Counted from the stretch's first letter, positions 15,579-24,537 are shown. The stretch is DNA of 64,000 nt from Aureibaculum sp. 2308TA14-22 (GCF_040538665.1 NZ_JBEWXT010000001.1:956501-1020500); one strand, 5' to 3'. Translations and numbers: made by a program. Notes: generated from the sequence alone by a model not told the origin.

Positions 15579-17033
15579 CTAAGCCTTTTTTTGAGGTATC
15601 TCCTTTAAAATTTCTTGTATATACTTCCAAAATTTTTGTGTAGAACTAATACTTGCTCTTTCGTCAGGAGAGTGTGCTCCTTTTATGGTGGGTCCAAAAG
15701 ATATCATATCCATATCTGGGTAGTTCTGCCCTAAAATACCACATTCTAGTCCCGCATGGCAAGCTATAATGTTAGCCTTTTCCTTAAATAAATTTTGATA
15801 GGTCTTATCTAATACTTTTAAAATGGCAGAATCAGGGTTTGGTTTCCAACCAGGATACGCCCCAGAGGTTTTTACCGAATAATGGGCCAATTGAAAAACA
15901 GCCGATATGGTATTTACCAAATTGTTTTTACCGGATGCTACGGAACTGCGGGTAAGGCATAATATCTTAATCTGTCCCTCTTTTACCAATACACGAGCAA
16001 CATTATTTGAAGTTTCTACCAAATCAGCAATATCAGGACTCATTCTAAAAACACCATTATGTACAGCATAAATAGTTTTTAATAACGTGGCTTGTTCTTG
16101 TTTTGACAGTACATTAGCGGGTTTATCACAAGGTTGAACCGTAATTTCAATATCCTTTTCAATAGTGTTGTACTCCGCAATTATGGCGTCAGCAATATCC
16201 GTAAACCGATTGGTAAATTCCGCTTTATTTTGGGTTACAATTATGGCATTGCTTTCCCTTGGAATAGCGTTTCGCAAACCACCACCATCAATTTCAGCAA
16301 TGGAAACCATATTCTTTAACGCAAATAATACACGGTTCATCAATTTATTGGCATTGCCAAATCCTCTATGGATATCCATTCCGGAATGGCCACCTTGCAA
16401 TCCTTTAACGGTAATTTTAAATGCCTCGGCCTGCTCTTGTGTTTTTACAGGGTTATAGGATTTTGTGGCGGTAATATCTATACCACCGGCACAGCCCACA
16501 CCAATTTCATCATCATCTTCGGTATCTAAATTCAATAAAATTTCACCTTCTAACCAGCCTGCTTCTAAGCCCATAGCACCTGTCATTCCCGTTTCTTCGT
16601 CAATGGTAAATAAAGCTTCAAGAGCAGGGTGTGCTATGTCTGTACTTTCTAAAATACTCATTATGGTGGCAACACCCAATCCGTTATCGGCACCCAATGT
16701 TGTGTCTTTGGCTTTCACCCAATCACCATCAATTTGCATTTCAATGCCTTGGGTGTCAAAATCGAAATTGGTATCATTGTTTTTTTGATGTACCATATCT
16801 AAATGCGATTGCAATACTACCGTTTTTCTATTCTCCATACCTTTAGTGGCAGGTTTTGTGATGATAACATTACCCACCTTATCTACTTTAGTGGGCAAAT
16901 CTAATTTTTTGCCAAAATCGACCATAAATTGAATGACACGCTCTTCTTTTTTGGATGCTCGTGGCACTGCATTTAGGTCTGCAAAATTATTCCAAATCGC
17001 TTTTGGCTCTAGGTTTCTTATTTCTTTGTTCAT
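15579..17033 (-). CDS. pepD: Xaa-His dipeptidase (aminoacyl-histidine dipeptidase), M20 family
   Basis: 484 aa, cytosolic, the usual length for PepD. Metal-site segments are visible: VVLQSHLDMVHQ with the first His and Asp, DTTLGADNGLGVA with the bridging Asp, TIDEETGMTGA with the general-base Glu pair, LNLDTEDDDE, and a late His in IKGAHSPDERA. The family hydrolyses dipeptides, classically those with C-terminal His such as carnosine, and supplies amino acids. It is transcribed alone, opposite no neighbour. Downstream (toward 15.4 kb) is the AIPR promoter region. Confidence 0.93.
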   Translation of the reverse strand: MNKEIRNLEPKAIWNNFADLNAVPRASKKEERVIQFMVDFGKKLDLPTKVDKVGNVIITKPATKGMENRKTVVLQSHLDMVHQKNNDTNFDFDTQGIEMQIDGDWVKAKDTTLGADNGLGVATIMSILESTDIAHPALEALFTIDEETGMTGAMGLEAGWLEGEILLNLDTEDDDEIGVGCAGGIDITATKSYNPVKTQEQAEAFKITVKGLQGGHSGMDIHRGFGNANKLMNRVLFALKNMVSIAEIDGGGLRNAIPRESNAIIVTQNKAEFTNRFTDIADAIIAEYNTIEKDIEITVQPCDKPANVLSKQEQATLLKTIYAVHNGVFRMSPDIADLVETSNNVARVLVKEGQIKILCLTRSSVASGKNNLVNTISAVFQLAHYSVKTSGAYPGWKPNPDSAILKVLDKTYQNLFKEKANIIACHAGLECGILGQNYPDMDMISFGPTIKGAHSPDERASISSTQKFWKYIQEILKEIPQKKA

Positions 17034-17067
17034 TTTTAATCATTTTTTGTTTAATTGTGTACCTGTC

Positions 17068-17087
17068 ATTCCCGCCTTTGCGGGAAT
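17068..17087. repeat. Short inverted repeat ATTCCCGC/GCGGGAAT
   Basis: ATTCCCGC (17068-17075) and GCGGGAAT (17080-17087) form an 8-bp stem with a 4-nt loop. It lies in a 273-bp gene-free stretch (17034-17306) made of short dispersed-repeat-like pieces. It is too GC-rich for its surroundings and has no T-run, so it is not called a terminator. Confidence 0.55.
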
Positions 17088-17233
17088 CTCATAAAACATT
17101 CCTTGCTGTTTGTAAGGGACTTCGCTATGAGATAAAGCTCTCTATTAGCGGTTGTGAGATTCTTCGCTCATGTTGAATGATAATTAATAAAGAACCTTTC
17201 GTTTATTCACTCTGAATGAAAGATTCCAAAACG

Positions 17234-17260
17234 TTCTCGACTCCGCTCGAACTGACATTC
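17234..17260. repeat. Dispersed-repeat-like segment with nested TCGA
   Basis: The stretch TTCTCGACTCCGCTCGAACT can fold on itself through TTC/GAA and CGA/TCG pairs and is markedly more GC-rich than its surroundings. Similar motifs are common interspersed elements in flavobacterial genomes as far as I recall; no second copy was found in the window. Confidence 0.4.
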
Positions 17261-17306
17261 GTTTTGACTATCAACTGCTACTGATCCCAATAGTCATCAG
17301 GACTAT

Positions 17307-17939
17307 CTACCTTATAATCACCGTTTCATCAATAGGTTTTCTTACCTTTTTTAAGGTACTCATAAAATCGTCATCGGCTCTATACCCAACAGGTAATACC
17401 AAAACCGATTTTAAATTTTGTTTTTTTAGTTCTAAAATTTCATCAAACTTTTGGGCATTAAAACCCTCCATAGGGCAGGAGTCTATTTTTTCTAAGGCAC
17501 ATACGGTCATCAAATTGCCCAATGCAATATAGGCTTGATTAATAGCTGATTTCTGTTTTTCTAAGGTAGATTTATTTGCAAAAATATTTTTGAGTTGAGT
17601 TCTGTATTTACCTAAAATTTCTTCGGAAGTACCCCTAATTTCTTTTTCTAAATCAAAATAGGCATCAATATCTTCTAGTGTAAAATAATCGTGAATGCAA
17701 ATAACCAGCACATGAGATGCAGTACTTACTTGAATTTGCTCAAAAGAATGCTCCATCAGTTGCTGTTGAAGCTTCTTATCACTGATAATTAGCATTTTAA
17801 TGGGCTGCAAGCCGAAAGAAGTTGCAGTTAAATTGAATGCTTCTGATACTACCTCAATTTTATCATCAGAGATAACTTTCGTATCATCAAATTTTTTACA
17901 AGCATATCGCCATTTTAGGCTTTTGATAATATTGTTCAA
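17307..17939 (-). CDS. NAD(P)H-dependent nitroreductase-family oxidoreductase
   Basis: 210 aa. The N-terminus (IIKSLKWRYACKKFDDTK) and the FNLTATSFGLQPIKMLII segment are those of flavin (FMN) nitroreductases of the NfsB type, and the second half contains NQAYIALGNLMTVCALEKIDSCPMEGF, the FMN-binding and dimer part. These reduce nitro compounds or quinones. The start is unusual: the codon that aligns with the family start is TTG at 17939, and no ATG is available in frame either upstream or near the N-terminus. Single gene, downstream neighbour of pepD. Confidence 0.88.
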   Translation of the reverse strand: MNNIIKSLKWRYACKKFDDTKVISDDKIEVVSEAFNLTATSFGLQPIKMLIISDKKLQQQLMEHSFEQIQVSTASHVLVICIHDYFTLEDIDAYFDLEKEIRGTSEEILGKYRTQLKNIFANKSTLEKQKSAINQAYIALGNLMTVCALEKIDSCPMEGFNAQKFDEILELKKQNLKSVLVLPVGYRADDDFMSTLKKVRKPIDETVIIR

Positions 17940-18021
17940 TGTATTATAATTTAATTTCGTAAGAGGCGATACACCGCATCTTTACTATTTCAGTTATTAA
18001 GGTTTTGACGCACTATGTACT

Positions 18022-18050
18022 CCTCCCCTTGGGGGAGGCTGGGTGGGGCT
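18022..18050. repeat. GC-rich hairpin repeat behind the ABC exporter gene
   Basis: CCTCCCC (18022-18028) pairs with GGGGAGG (18032-18038), followed by CTGGGTGGGGCT up to the stop of the ABC gene at 18052. The base composition is unlike the AT-rich surroundings. It may attenuate or end transcription of the ABC gene, but it lacks a T-run. Confidence 0.5.
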
Positions 18051-18051
18051 T

Positions 18052-19875
18052 TTAACCTAAGGACTGCATTTCAACTAATTTTTTATAGATACCATTTTTA
18101 TCTAATAATTCTTGATGTTTACCTTGCTCCATAATTTCACCTTTTTGCAGTACAACAATGGTATCTGCTTTTTGAATGGTGGATAAACGGTGGGCAATGA
18201 CTAGAGAGGTTCTATTTTTCATCATATTTTCTAAGGCTACTTGCACCAATCTTTCTGATTCGGTATCTAAGGCAGAAGTAGCTTCATCTAGCACCATAAT
18301 GGGCGGATTTTTAAGTACAGCTCTGGCAATACTTAAACGTTGTTTTTGTCCACCTGATAATTTGCCACCGGCATCACCAATATTGGTTTCAATACCGTTC
18401 GGTAATTCGTTGACAAATTCCCATGCATTGGCAATTTTTAAGGCTTCGATGATTTGCTCATCTGTTGCATCTTCAGCCCCCAACAACATATTGTTCTTGA
18501 TGGAATCATTAAACAGAATAGCATCTTGTGTTACAATGCCCAATTGAGCACGTAATGACTTTTTTGTCAAGTCTCTTATGTCAATACCATCGATACTAAT
18601 TGTACCTGAATTCACATCATAAAATCGTGTAATTAAATTGGCCAGTGTAGATTTTCCACTGCCAGATTGCCCAACTAAAGCTACGGTTTTTCCTTTAGGG
18701 ATAGTTAACGAAAAATCTTTCAGTACAAATTCATCTTCGTATTTAAAAGAAATATTCTCAAATTTTATTTCCGAATCAAAACCATCTTTTGTAATGGCAT
18801 TTTCTTTATCTTTTAATGGGTTCTCCGTTTCAATAATTTCTAGGACCCGTTCTGCTGCGGCATTCCCTTTTTTAACACCGTAACTGGCTTTGGATATGGC
18901 TTTTGCAGGTGTTAAAATTTGATATGCTAAGCCCATATAGGTTATAAAAAGTTCGGGCTCAAGAGTTTTTTCTTCTAATACCATATTGCCACCATACCAC
19001 AATAAAATACCGATTACGGTAATTCCTAAAAACTCACTAGTAGGTGATGCTAAATTTTGCCTGTTCAATAAACTATTTGAAAATTTATAAAACCGATCTG
19101 TTGATGCTCTGAATTTTTCGCCAAATATTTTTTCGGCATTAAAACCCTTGATGATTTTCAATCCTCCAAGGGTCTCTTCCAAAATAGATAAAAAATAACC
19201 TTGTTCTTTTTGAACTTTATCGGATTTTCGCTTTAACGATTTTCCGATAAGAGAAATTAAAAACCCGGAAATGGGCAAGAAAATAAATACAAACAACGTT
19301 AATTGTGGACTGATAAAAAGCATGGCAATAATTGTAAAAAGTATGGTCAACGGTTCTCTTACAATCAATTCTAAAATGGAAAGAAAAGAATGCTGAATTT
19401 CTAACACATCTGAAGATATTCTTGCTATAGTGTCCCCTTTTCGTTTTTCTGAATAAAAGGAAACCGGTAAATTAACGGTTTTATCATACAATTCATTTCT
19501 TAGGTCTTTTAAAACCCCATTACGTAAAAACGTAATGAAATACATGGCCAAATAACTAAAAAAATTCTTTAAGAAGAACATCAAAATCACCAAGCCTACC
19601 ATATAGATTAAGGCATTACCTTCACCATCTCCAGACTTTAACGTAACAAAATAGTTCAGGTAATTTTCTACATAATCTTTGATATTACCCATACCAGCCC
19701 AAACAGGCTTTGTGGTAATCCTTTCCGTTTGATTAAAGAGTACCGACAGCATCGGAAATAAGGAAACCATTGCTAAGGTGCCAAACAGGGCATAAAAAAT
19801 ATTTGCTATAATATTACCAACTGCAAACCGTCTGTAGGGTTTGGCAAAACGTAGAATTTTTTTGAAATACTCCAT
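18052..19875 (-). CDS. ABC exporter, fused membrane and ATPase domains (MsbA-like)
   Basis: 607 aa half-transporter. Residues about 1-320 hold six membrane segments of the type-I exporter fold; the C-terminal ATPase shows Walker A GQSGSGKST, the signature LSGGQKQR, Walker B IMVLDEATSALD and the switch His in VIAHRLSTI. Proteins of this type export lipids, lipid A precursors or drugs across the inner membrane as dimers. MsbA-type lipid flipping is plausible because an outer membrane is present, but not proven. The start codon overlaps the stop of the phosphohexomutase gene by one base, so the two are translationally coupled. Confidence 0.9.
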   Translation of the reverse strand: MEYFKKILRFAKPYRRFAVGNIIANIFYALFGTLAMVSLFPMLSVLFNQTERITTKPVWAGMGNIKDYVENYLNYFVTLKSGDGEGNALIYMVGLVILMFFLKNFFSYLAMYFITFLRNGVLKDLRNELYDKTVNLPVSFYSEKRKGDTIARISSDVLEIQHSFLSILELIVREPLTILFTIIAMLFISPQLTLFVFIFLPISGFLISLIGKSLKRKSDKVQKEQGYFLSILEETLGGLKIIKGFNAEKIFGEKFRASTDRFYKFSNSLLNRQNLASPTSEFLGITVIGILLWYGGNMVLEEKTLEPELFITYMGLAYQILTPAKAISKASYGVKKGNAAAERVLEIIETENPLKDKENAITKDGFDSEIKFENISFKYEDEFVLKDFSLTIPKGKTVALVGQSGSGKSTLANLITRFYDVNSGTISIDGIDIRDLTKKSLRAQLGIVTQDAILFNDSIKNNMLLGAEDATDEQIIEALKIANAWEFVNELPNGIETNIGDAGGKLSGGQKQRLSIARAVLKNPPIMVLDEATSALDTESERLVQVALENMMKNRTSLVIAHRLSTIQKADTIVVLQKGEIMEQGKHQELLDKNGIYKKLVEMQSLG

Positions 19876-21596
19876 TAATTCAGTTTCATCTCTCGGATAA
19901 TTCTATCGATTTTTTGGGTGAGTAATTTTTCAACAACAACTGCTTCCTCCGTTTTTTCTAAAGGTAAATTCACGCTAAAATAGAATTTGATTTTGGGTTC
20001 TGTACCACTTGGCCTAGCCGCTACTCTTGTTCCGTCTTTAGTTTGATAGATTAGCACATTAGAGTTTGGTAAATCTATCTTAGTTTTCTCTCCAGTTATC
20101 AGATTATTGCAGATAGAAGTGTCATAATCATATAAAAATTCTACAGGAGATCCATCAATTTCCTTTACTGGATTTTTACGTAAATCAACCATCATTTGAC
20201 TTATTTGTTGAGCTCCATCCATACCTTTTTTTGTCAAGGAAATTAGGTGTTCCTTGTAATAGCCATGCTTGGAATACAAGTTTAATAACTCTTTATAAAT
20301 AGTAGAATTGTTATTTTTTGCATGAGCTGCAATTTCGCAAGCTAATAGTGTAGCAGTTACTGCATCTTTATCACGAATAAAATCGCCCACCATATAACCA
20401 AAACTCTCTTCGCCACCACCAATAAACTCTTGAGTGCCTTCTACATCTCTAATTAGTTTTGCAATCCACTTAAATCCTGTTAAACATGTTTTGGTTTCAA
20501 CATTATAACTTTGGGCAATATTATTAACAAGTTCTGTAGATACAATAGTTGTTCCAACAAATTGTTTACCATTCAATCTGCCATCTTGATGCCATTGTTT
20601 TATCAGATAATCGGTCATTACTGCCATGGTTTGGTTACCATTTAGCAATTTTAAATTACCCTCTAAATCCCTTACAGCAATACCTAATCTATCAGAATCA
20701 GGGTCAGTACCAATAACAATATCAGCACCAATTTTTTCGGCTAAATCTGTCGCCATTTTTAAAGCTGCTGGTTCTTCTGGATTTGGAGATGCTACTGTAG
20801 GGAAATCGCCATCAGGCTTTTTCTGTTCTTTTACAAGACTTACATCAGAAAAACCTGCCAGTTTCAACACTTGAGGAACTGACATTATTGAAGTACCATG
20901 CAAAGAGGTAAATACAATTTTTAGGTTGTTTCTGTTGGGTGTATTAAAAGTTCCATTGGCAACAGAAGCTTTATTGAATTCTTTATCAACCTCTTTACCA
21001 ATACTAATTAATAAATTTTCGTTGGCCTTAAAGTTAATATTAGCAAAATCAACAGCATTGACTTCATCTATTATTTTTTTATCGTGTGGCGGAACTATTT
21101 GTCCACCGTCGTTCCAATATACTTTATAACCATTATATTCGGGAGGGTTATGAGAAGCTGTTAAAACGATTCCCGCATCACATTTTAAATGCCTAACGGC
21201 AAAAGAAAGCTCAGGTGTTGTTCTTAAATCATCAAACAATAATGCTTTTATGTTATTAGCGGTAAGCACATCAGCCACCACTTTTGCTAATGATTTGCTA
21301 TTATGACGACAATCATAAGCAATAGCTACTTTTAGCTCTTTATCAGGAAAAGTTTGATGTAAATAATTTGCCAACCCTTGTGTAGCTCTACCTAAGGTGT
21401 ATTTGTTAATCCTGTTAGTACCTACACCCATTATGCCACGCATACCACCCGTGCCAAATTCCATATCTTTATAGAAACTTTCAGTTAAAGTTTCCTGATC
21501 ATTATCTATTAATTCTTTTACATTCTGTTGGGTTTCTACATCAAAAGGTTCAGCTAACCATTGTCTGGCTTTTTCTAGTATTTGTTGACTGCTCAT
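19875..21596 (-). CDS. Phosphoglucomutase/phosphomannomutase
   Basis: 573 aa, four-domain alpha-D-phosphohexomutase of the long PgcA-like form. Active-site Ser is in GIVLTASHNPPEYNGYK, the metal loop is GTDPDSDRLGIA, the sugar loop GGGEESFGYM, and the phosphate loop RPSGTEPKIKFY. It interconverts hexose 1- and 6-phosphates and feeds nucleotide-sugar synthesis. It precedes the MsbA-like exporter with a 1-nt overlap and has a -7 box 17 nt before its ATG. Confidence 0.93.
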   Translation of the reverse strand: MSSQQILEKARQWLAEPFDVETQQNVKELIDNDQETLTESFYKDMEFGTGGMRGIMGVGTNRINKYTLGRATQGLANYLHQTFPDKELKVAIAYDCRHNSKSLAKVVADVLTANNIKALLFDDLRTTPELSFAVRHLKCDAGIVLTASHNPPEYNGYKVYWNDGGQIVPPHDKKIIDEVNAVDFANINFKANENLLISIGKEVDKEFNKASVANGTFNTPNRNNLKIVFTSLHGTSIMSVPQVLKLAGFSDVSLVKEQKKPDGDFPTVASPNPEEPAALKMATDLAEKIGADIVIGTDPDSDRLGIAVRDLEGNLKLLNGNQTMAVMTDYLIKQWHQDGRLNGKQFVGTTIVSTELVNNIAQSYNVETKTCLTGFKWIAKLIRDVEGTQEFIGGGEESFGYMVGDFIRDKDAVTATLLACEIAAHAKNNNSTIYKELLNLYSKHGYYKEHLISLTKKGMDGAQQISQMMVDLRKNPVKEIDGSPVEFLYDYDTSICNNLITGEKTKIDLPNSNVLIYQTKDGTRVAARPSGTEPKIKFYFSVNLPLEKTEEAVVVEKLLTQKIDRIIREMKLN

Positions 21597-21612
21597 AAGG
21601 TTTAATTTTAAA

Positions 21613-21620
21613 CAAATATA
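21613..21620 (-). promoter_or_regulatory. -7 promoter box of the phosphohexomutase gene
   Basis: The minus strand reads TATATTTG, 16 nt before the ATG at 21596. A -33 TTG is not evident. Confidence 0.45.
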
Positions 21621-21728
21621 AGGATTTATTAGATGATTAAAAGATTAAAGAATAGTTAAAAAAGGAACGGTAAATAAAATACGAAATACGAGGAAAAACT
21701 TTGTACGTCCCTTATTTAGGCTGATCAC

Positions 21729-22670
21729 TTAAACTTGCTCACTTATTTTATAGCGTTCATCATTTCGTTTAGAACGCAAAATAAGTTCTCCTAAAAAGCC
21801 TGCCAAAAATAATTGTGTACCAATTATCATGGCTACGATTGAAGCATAGAATTGAGGTCTGTCGGTAAGCAATCTTCCAGTTGTATTAAAAAACAATTTG
21901 TCTATACCTAAATACAATCCAAAACAGAATCCAATAAAAAACATAAAACTACCCAATAAACCGAATAAATGCATTGGGCGTTTGCCAAATTTTGATAAAA
22001 ACCAAATGGTAATTAAATCTAAAAAGCCGTTTATAAATCTATCCATACCAAATTTTGTTGTTCCGTATTTTCTAGCCTGGTGTTGTACTACTTTTTCATC
22101 AATTTTGGTAAAACCTTCATTTTTAGCCAAAACGGGAATGTAACGATGCATTTCTCCATACACATCTATGCTTTTTATAACTTCGTTTTTATAGGCTTTT
22201 AGTCCACAGTTAAAATCGTGTAAATGTAATCCCGAAGTTTTTCTGGCAGCGGCATTAAATAATTTTGACGGTAAATTCTTTTTGATCTTAGAATCGTAGC
22301 GTTTTTGTTTCCATCCAGAAACAAGGTCTAAGTTATTTTCGGTAATCAGGTTGTATAATTCTGGAATTTCATCTGGACTATCCTGTAAATCGGCATCCAT
22401 GGTAATAACCACATTGCCTTTAGCAATTTTAAATCCTGCATTTAAAGCTTGTGATTTACCGTAGTTTTGCTGAAAGCGTATACCTCTTACTGATGGATTT
22501 TTTTTTGATAATGCTTCAATAACTTGCCAAGAGTTATCGGTACTACCATCATCAATAAAAATAATTTCATATAAAAACTGATTGGATTGCATAACTCTTG
22601 CAATCCAATCATGTAATTCTTGTAAAGATTCTTCTTCGTTAAGTAGTGGGATAACTACTGAAATATTCAT
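21729..22670 (-). CDS. Family 2 glycosyltransferase with C-terminal membrane helices
   Basis: 313 aa. N-terminal GT-A domain: SVVIPLLNEEESL, IFIDDGSTDNSW, and the metal-binding DADLQDSPDE. Two membrane segments lie at about residues 230-300, as in the dolichyl/undecaprenyl-phosphate sugar transferases (DPM1/GtrB/ArnC type). It is expected to transfer a sugar from a nucleotide donor to a polyprenyl phosphate at the inner membrane for envelope glycan modification. The following DUF4199 gene is only 14 nt away on its upstream side, so both are probably co-transcribed. Confidence 0.9.
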   Translation of the reverse strand: MNISVVIPLLNEEESLQELHDWIARVMQSNQFLYEIIFIDDGSTDNSWQVIEALSKKNPSVRGIRFQQNYGKSQALNAGFKIAKGNVVITMDADLQDSPDEIPELYNLITENNLDLVSGWKQKRYDSKIKKNLPSKLFNAAARKTSGLHLHDFNCGLKAYKNEVIKSIDVYGEMHRYIPVLAKNEGFTKIDEKVVQHQARKYGTTKFGMDRFINGFLDLITIWFLSKFGKRPMHLFGLLGSFMFFIGFCFGLYLGIDKLFFNTTGRLLTDRPQFYASIVAMIIGTQLFLAGFLGELILRSKRNDERYKISEQV

Positions 22671-22684
22671 AGATATATTTGATT

Positions 22685-23209
22685 TTAGTGCATTTCTTCA
22701 GTTCTTTTCATTACTAATGAGGCTATTAAAGATACAACAAAACCTATAAAAAGGCTCCAAACTAACCCAACTGCTGCAATAATTGCTGGACTAGAAAATT
22801 TTCTTTGCATTTCTAAACCTTGATCAATTTGGTCTTCTGAAAGATTTGGATTTTCTAACATTTTCTGACGGCTAATTTCTAAAGTTTTTTCCATAAAATC
22901 TGGCTCTATCACATTTATAAAGATTAATGTATATGCTATACCGATTACAGCACCAATTAAAGCTATGCCAACACCAGTTTTTAATCCTTGACCTAAGCTA
23001 AGAAAACCATTATTAGCTTCTTTGTATTTTTTTATACCTAAAATAATTACTACTATGGTTATAATAAAACTAATAGAGCCAGTCTTCCAATCTTGCTTAT
23101 AAGCCATACCCATGGCATAGATTATTACACTTAATAGAATTGAGGCAACTCCTAAAATTAGTCCATAATTTAAAGCTATGTTTTTTGTGGGTTTCTGTTG
23201 ATTTTCCAT
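22685..23209 (-). CDS. DUF4199 domain membrane protein
   Basis: 174 aa with four hydrophobic segments, typical of the DUF4199 family common in Bacteroidota: an IALNYGLILGVASILLSVI-like first helix, a GFLSLGQGLKTGVGIALIGAVIG stretch, and a last helix ending in SLVMKRTE. The function of the family is unknown. It is first in a two-gene unit with the polyprenyl-phosphate glycosyltransferase, and a -7 box precedes it. Confidence 0.85.
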   Translation of the reverse strand: MENQQKPTKNIALNYGLILGVASILLSVIIYAMGMAYKQDWKTGSISFIITIVVIILGIKKYKEANNGFLSLGQGLKTGVGIALIGAVIGIAYTLIFINVIEPDFMEKTLEISRQKMLENPNLSEDQIDQGLEMQRKFSSPAIIAAVGLVWSLFIGFVVSLIASLVMKRTEEMH

Positions 23210-23235
23210 TGTTTTAATTTTATAGTTAGTTACAG

Positions 23236-23243
23236 CAAATATA
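23236..23243 (-). promoter_or_regulatory. -7 promoter box of the DUF4199-GT2 unit
   Basis: The minus strand reads TATATTTG, 26 nt before the ATG at 23209; no -33 box at the expected spacing. Confidence 0.45.
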
Positions 23244-23308
23244 AGTATTTAACTATTAAACATTTAGTTTTTAAACAAAATCTATCTTTAAAATTTTATG
23301 AAAAACCC

Positions 23309-23338
23309 TTGCAGGGAACTAAATTGATTGTATTTTTG
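23309..23338 (+). promoter_or_regulatory. Promoter of the SRP RNA gene
   Basis: TTG (23309-23311), 19 nt, then TATTTTTG (23331-23338): both boxes and the spacing match the Bacteroidota consensus, and the predicted start falls on the first bases of the SRP RNA. Confidence 0.7.
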
Positions 23339-23340
23339 CC

Positions 23341-23440
23341 GTGGGTAAGTCCTACACAACCAGCTCCCTTTGAATCCTCCAGGGCAGGAATGCAGCAAAG
23401 GTATTAGGTCGTAGCGGTGTGATGTAGATCGCTTACCCAT
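23341..23440 (+). ncRNA. ffs: Bacterial small signal recognition particle RNA (4.5S)
   Basis: About 100 nt. The apical domain contains the conserved asymmetric and symmetric loops (TCCAGGGCAGGAATGCAGCA, residues 23377-23396), the part bound by Ffh. The terminal stem is closed by GTGGGTAAG (23341-23349) with CTTACCCAT (23432-23440). The RNA is part of co-translational targeting of membrane and exported proteins. A run of T follows directly after the stem. It has its own two-box promoter. Confidence 0.92.
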
Positions 23441-23455
23441 TTTTAATGAGACTTT

Positions 23456-23483
23456 AGTTTTAAGAGCGTAGCGAATTAAAACT
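23456..23483. repeat. Hairpin AGTTTTAA/TTAAAACT behind the SRP RNA
   Basis: AGTTTTAA (23456-23463) and TTAAAACT (23476-23483) are perfect inverted repeats with a 12-nt loop (GAGCGTAGCGAA). It starts 16 nt after the SRP RNA. Confidence 0.6.
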
Positions 23484-23492
23484 AATTAGTCG

Positions 23493-23532
23493 TCCCGATA
23501 GCTATCGGGATAATCCCGCTGTATAGCGGGAT
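23493..23532. repeat. Perfect 18-nt palindrome plus second hairpin
   Basis: TCCCGATAGCTATCGGGA (23493-23510) is a perfect palindrome. ATCCCGCT (23513-23520) pairs with AGCGGGAT (23525-23532) right after it. The first part recurs at 23617-23634, with one change at 7728-7745, and with two changes inside a tRNA remnant at 40235-40252. Confidence 0.8.
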
Positions 23533-23616
23533 CTCTTTGATTTAACTACCTCATTTTTTTGATTAATGATATTAAAAACCGTTAAGAGTCGAAGACGAAT
23601 TGAAAATTGCTGGTCG

Positions 23617-23634
23617 TCCCGATAGCTATCGGGA
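23617..23634. repeat. Second perfect copy of the 18-nt palindrome
   Basis: TCCCGATAGCTATCGGGA, identical to 23493-23510 including the preceding CG and following T. The stretch 23441-23733 between SRP RNA and the SDR gene holds only these repeats and the SDR -7 box. Confidence 0.8.
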
Positions 23635-23708
23635 TTTCGTCAAGCTTTCCCCTAAATATTTTTTTACTAACCGCTACGCACTATCCACTAAAGACTGCTT
23701 AATTTCCT

Positions 23709-23716
23709 TACATTTG
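23709..23716 (+). promoter_or_regulatory. -7 promoter box of the SDR gene
   Basis: TACATTTG (TAnnTTTG), 17 nt before the ATG at 23734. Confidence 0.45.
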
Positions 23717-23733
23717 TATTTCAAAAGCATAAC

Positions 23734-24537
23734 ATGTCTAAAGTAGTATTAATTACAGGTGCTTCATCGGGAATTGGTAAAAGCATTGCCGAATATTTAC
23801 ATCAAAAAGGGATGCTGGTTTATGGCACTAGCCGTAAACCGAAAGAGAAGAATATGAATGGCGTTAAACTATTGCCTTTAGATGTAACTGATGTTGCTAC
23901 AATTAAAAAAGCTGTGGAAACAATTATTGCTAATGAAGGTAAATTAGATGTGCTAATTAATAATGCCGGTATGGGTATTACGGGGCCTATTGAAGATACA
24001 CCAACCGATGAAATGCGACGTGTTTTTAATACTAATTTTTTTGGTGCTATTGATGTTATTAAAATGGTTTTACCGCAAATGCGTAAACAAAAATCGGGAT
24101 TAATAGTCAACGTTACTTCAATAGCTGGTTATATGGGTTTGCCCTTTCGGGGAATTTATTCCGCTAGTAAAGGAGCGTTAGAAATTATTACCGAAGCGAC
24201 ACGGATGGAAGTTAAACAATTTGGAATTATAATTACGAATATAGCTCCTGGAGATTTTGCAACAAATATTGCCGCAGGGAGGTATCATACCCCTGTTTTT
24301 GAAGACTCGGCTTATAAAGAAAAATATGCTGAAAATTTAGCTTTATTGGATGAGCATGTTGATAGCGGTTTAAACCCTCAAATTATGGCTGAATCCGTTT
24401 ATAAAATTATAACGAAAAAGCAACCTAAAATCCATTATAAAGTAGGTGGGTTTATGGAAAAATTCTCCATAGTTTTAAAAAGAATATTACCAGATACTTG
24501 GTATGAAAAGTTGTTAATGAACCACTACAAGTTATAG
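23734..24537 (+). CDS. Short-chain dehydrogenase/reductase
   Basis: 267 aa, classical SDR. NAD(P)-binding TGASSGIG at residues 8-15, LINNAGMG, catalytic Ser in VNVTSIAGYMG and the Tyr-x-x-x-Lys pair in YSASKGAL. The C-terminal extension with HYKVGGFMEKFSIVLKRILP is like that of SDRs acting on lipids or retinol-like substrates, but the substrate is not known. Monocistronic with its own -7 box. It should not be confused with the fuconate-pathway SDR at 44407. Confidence 0.88.
   Translation: MSKVVLITGASSGIGKSIAEYLHQKGMLVYGTSRKPKEKNMNGVKLLPLDVTDVATIKKAVETIIANEGKLDVLINNAGMGITGPIEDTPTDEMRRVFNTNFFGAIDVIKMVLPQMRKQKSGLIVNVTSIAGYMGLPFRGIYSASKGALEIITEATRMEVKQFGIIITNIAPGDFATNIAAGRYHTPVFEDSAYKEKYAENLALLDEHVDSGLNPQIMAESVYKIITKKQPKIHYKVGGFMEKFSIVLKRILPDTWYEKLLMNHYKL

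Noticed and set aside
15868-17176. Several plus-strand frames opposite pepD
   Set aside because: They mirror codon bias of pepD on the other strand; no start context or motif of their own.
17034-17306. A terminator for pepD or the nitroreductase in the GC-rich repeats
   Set aside because: The hairpins have no T-run on either strand at the right place; they look like dispersed repeats.
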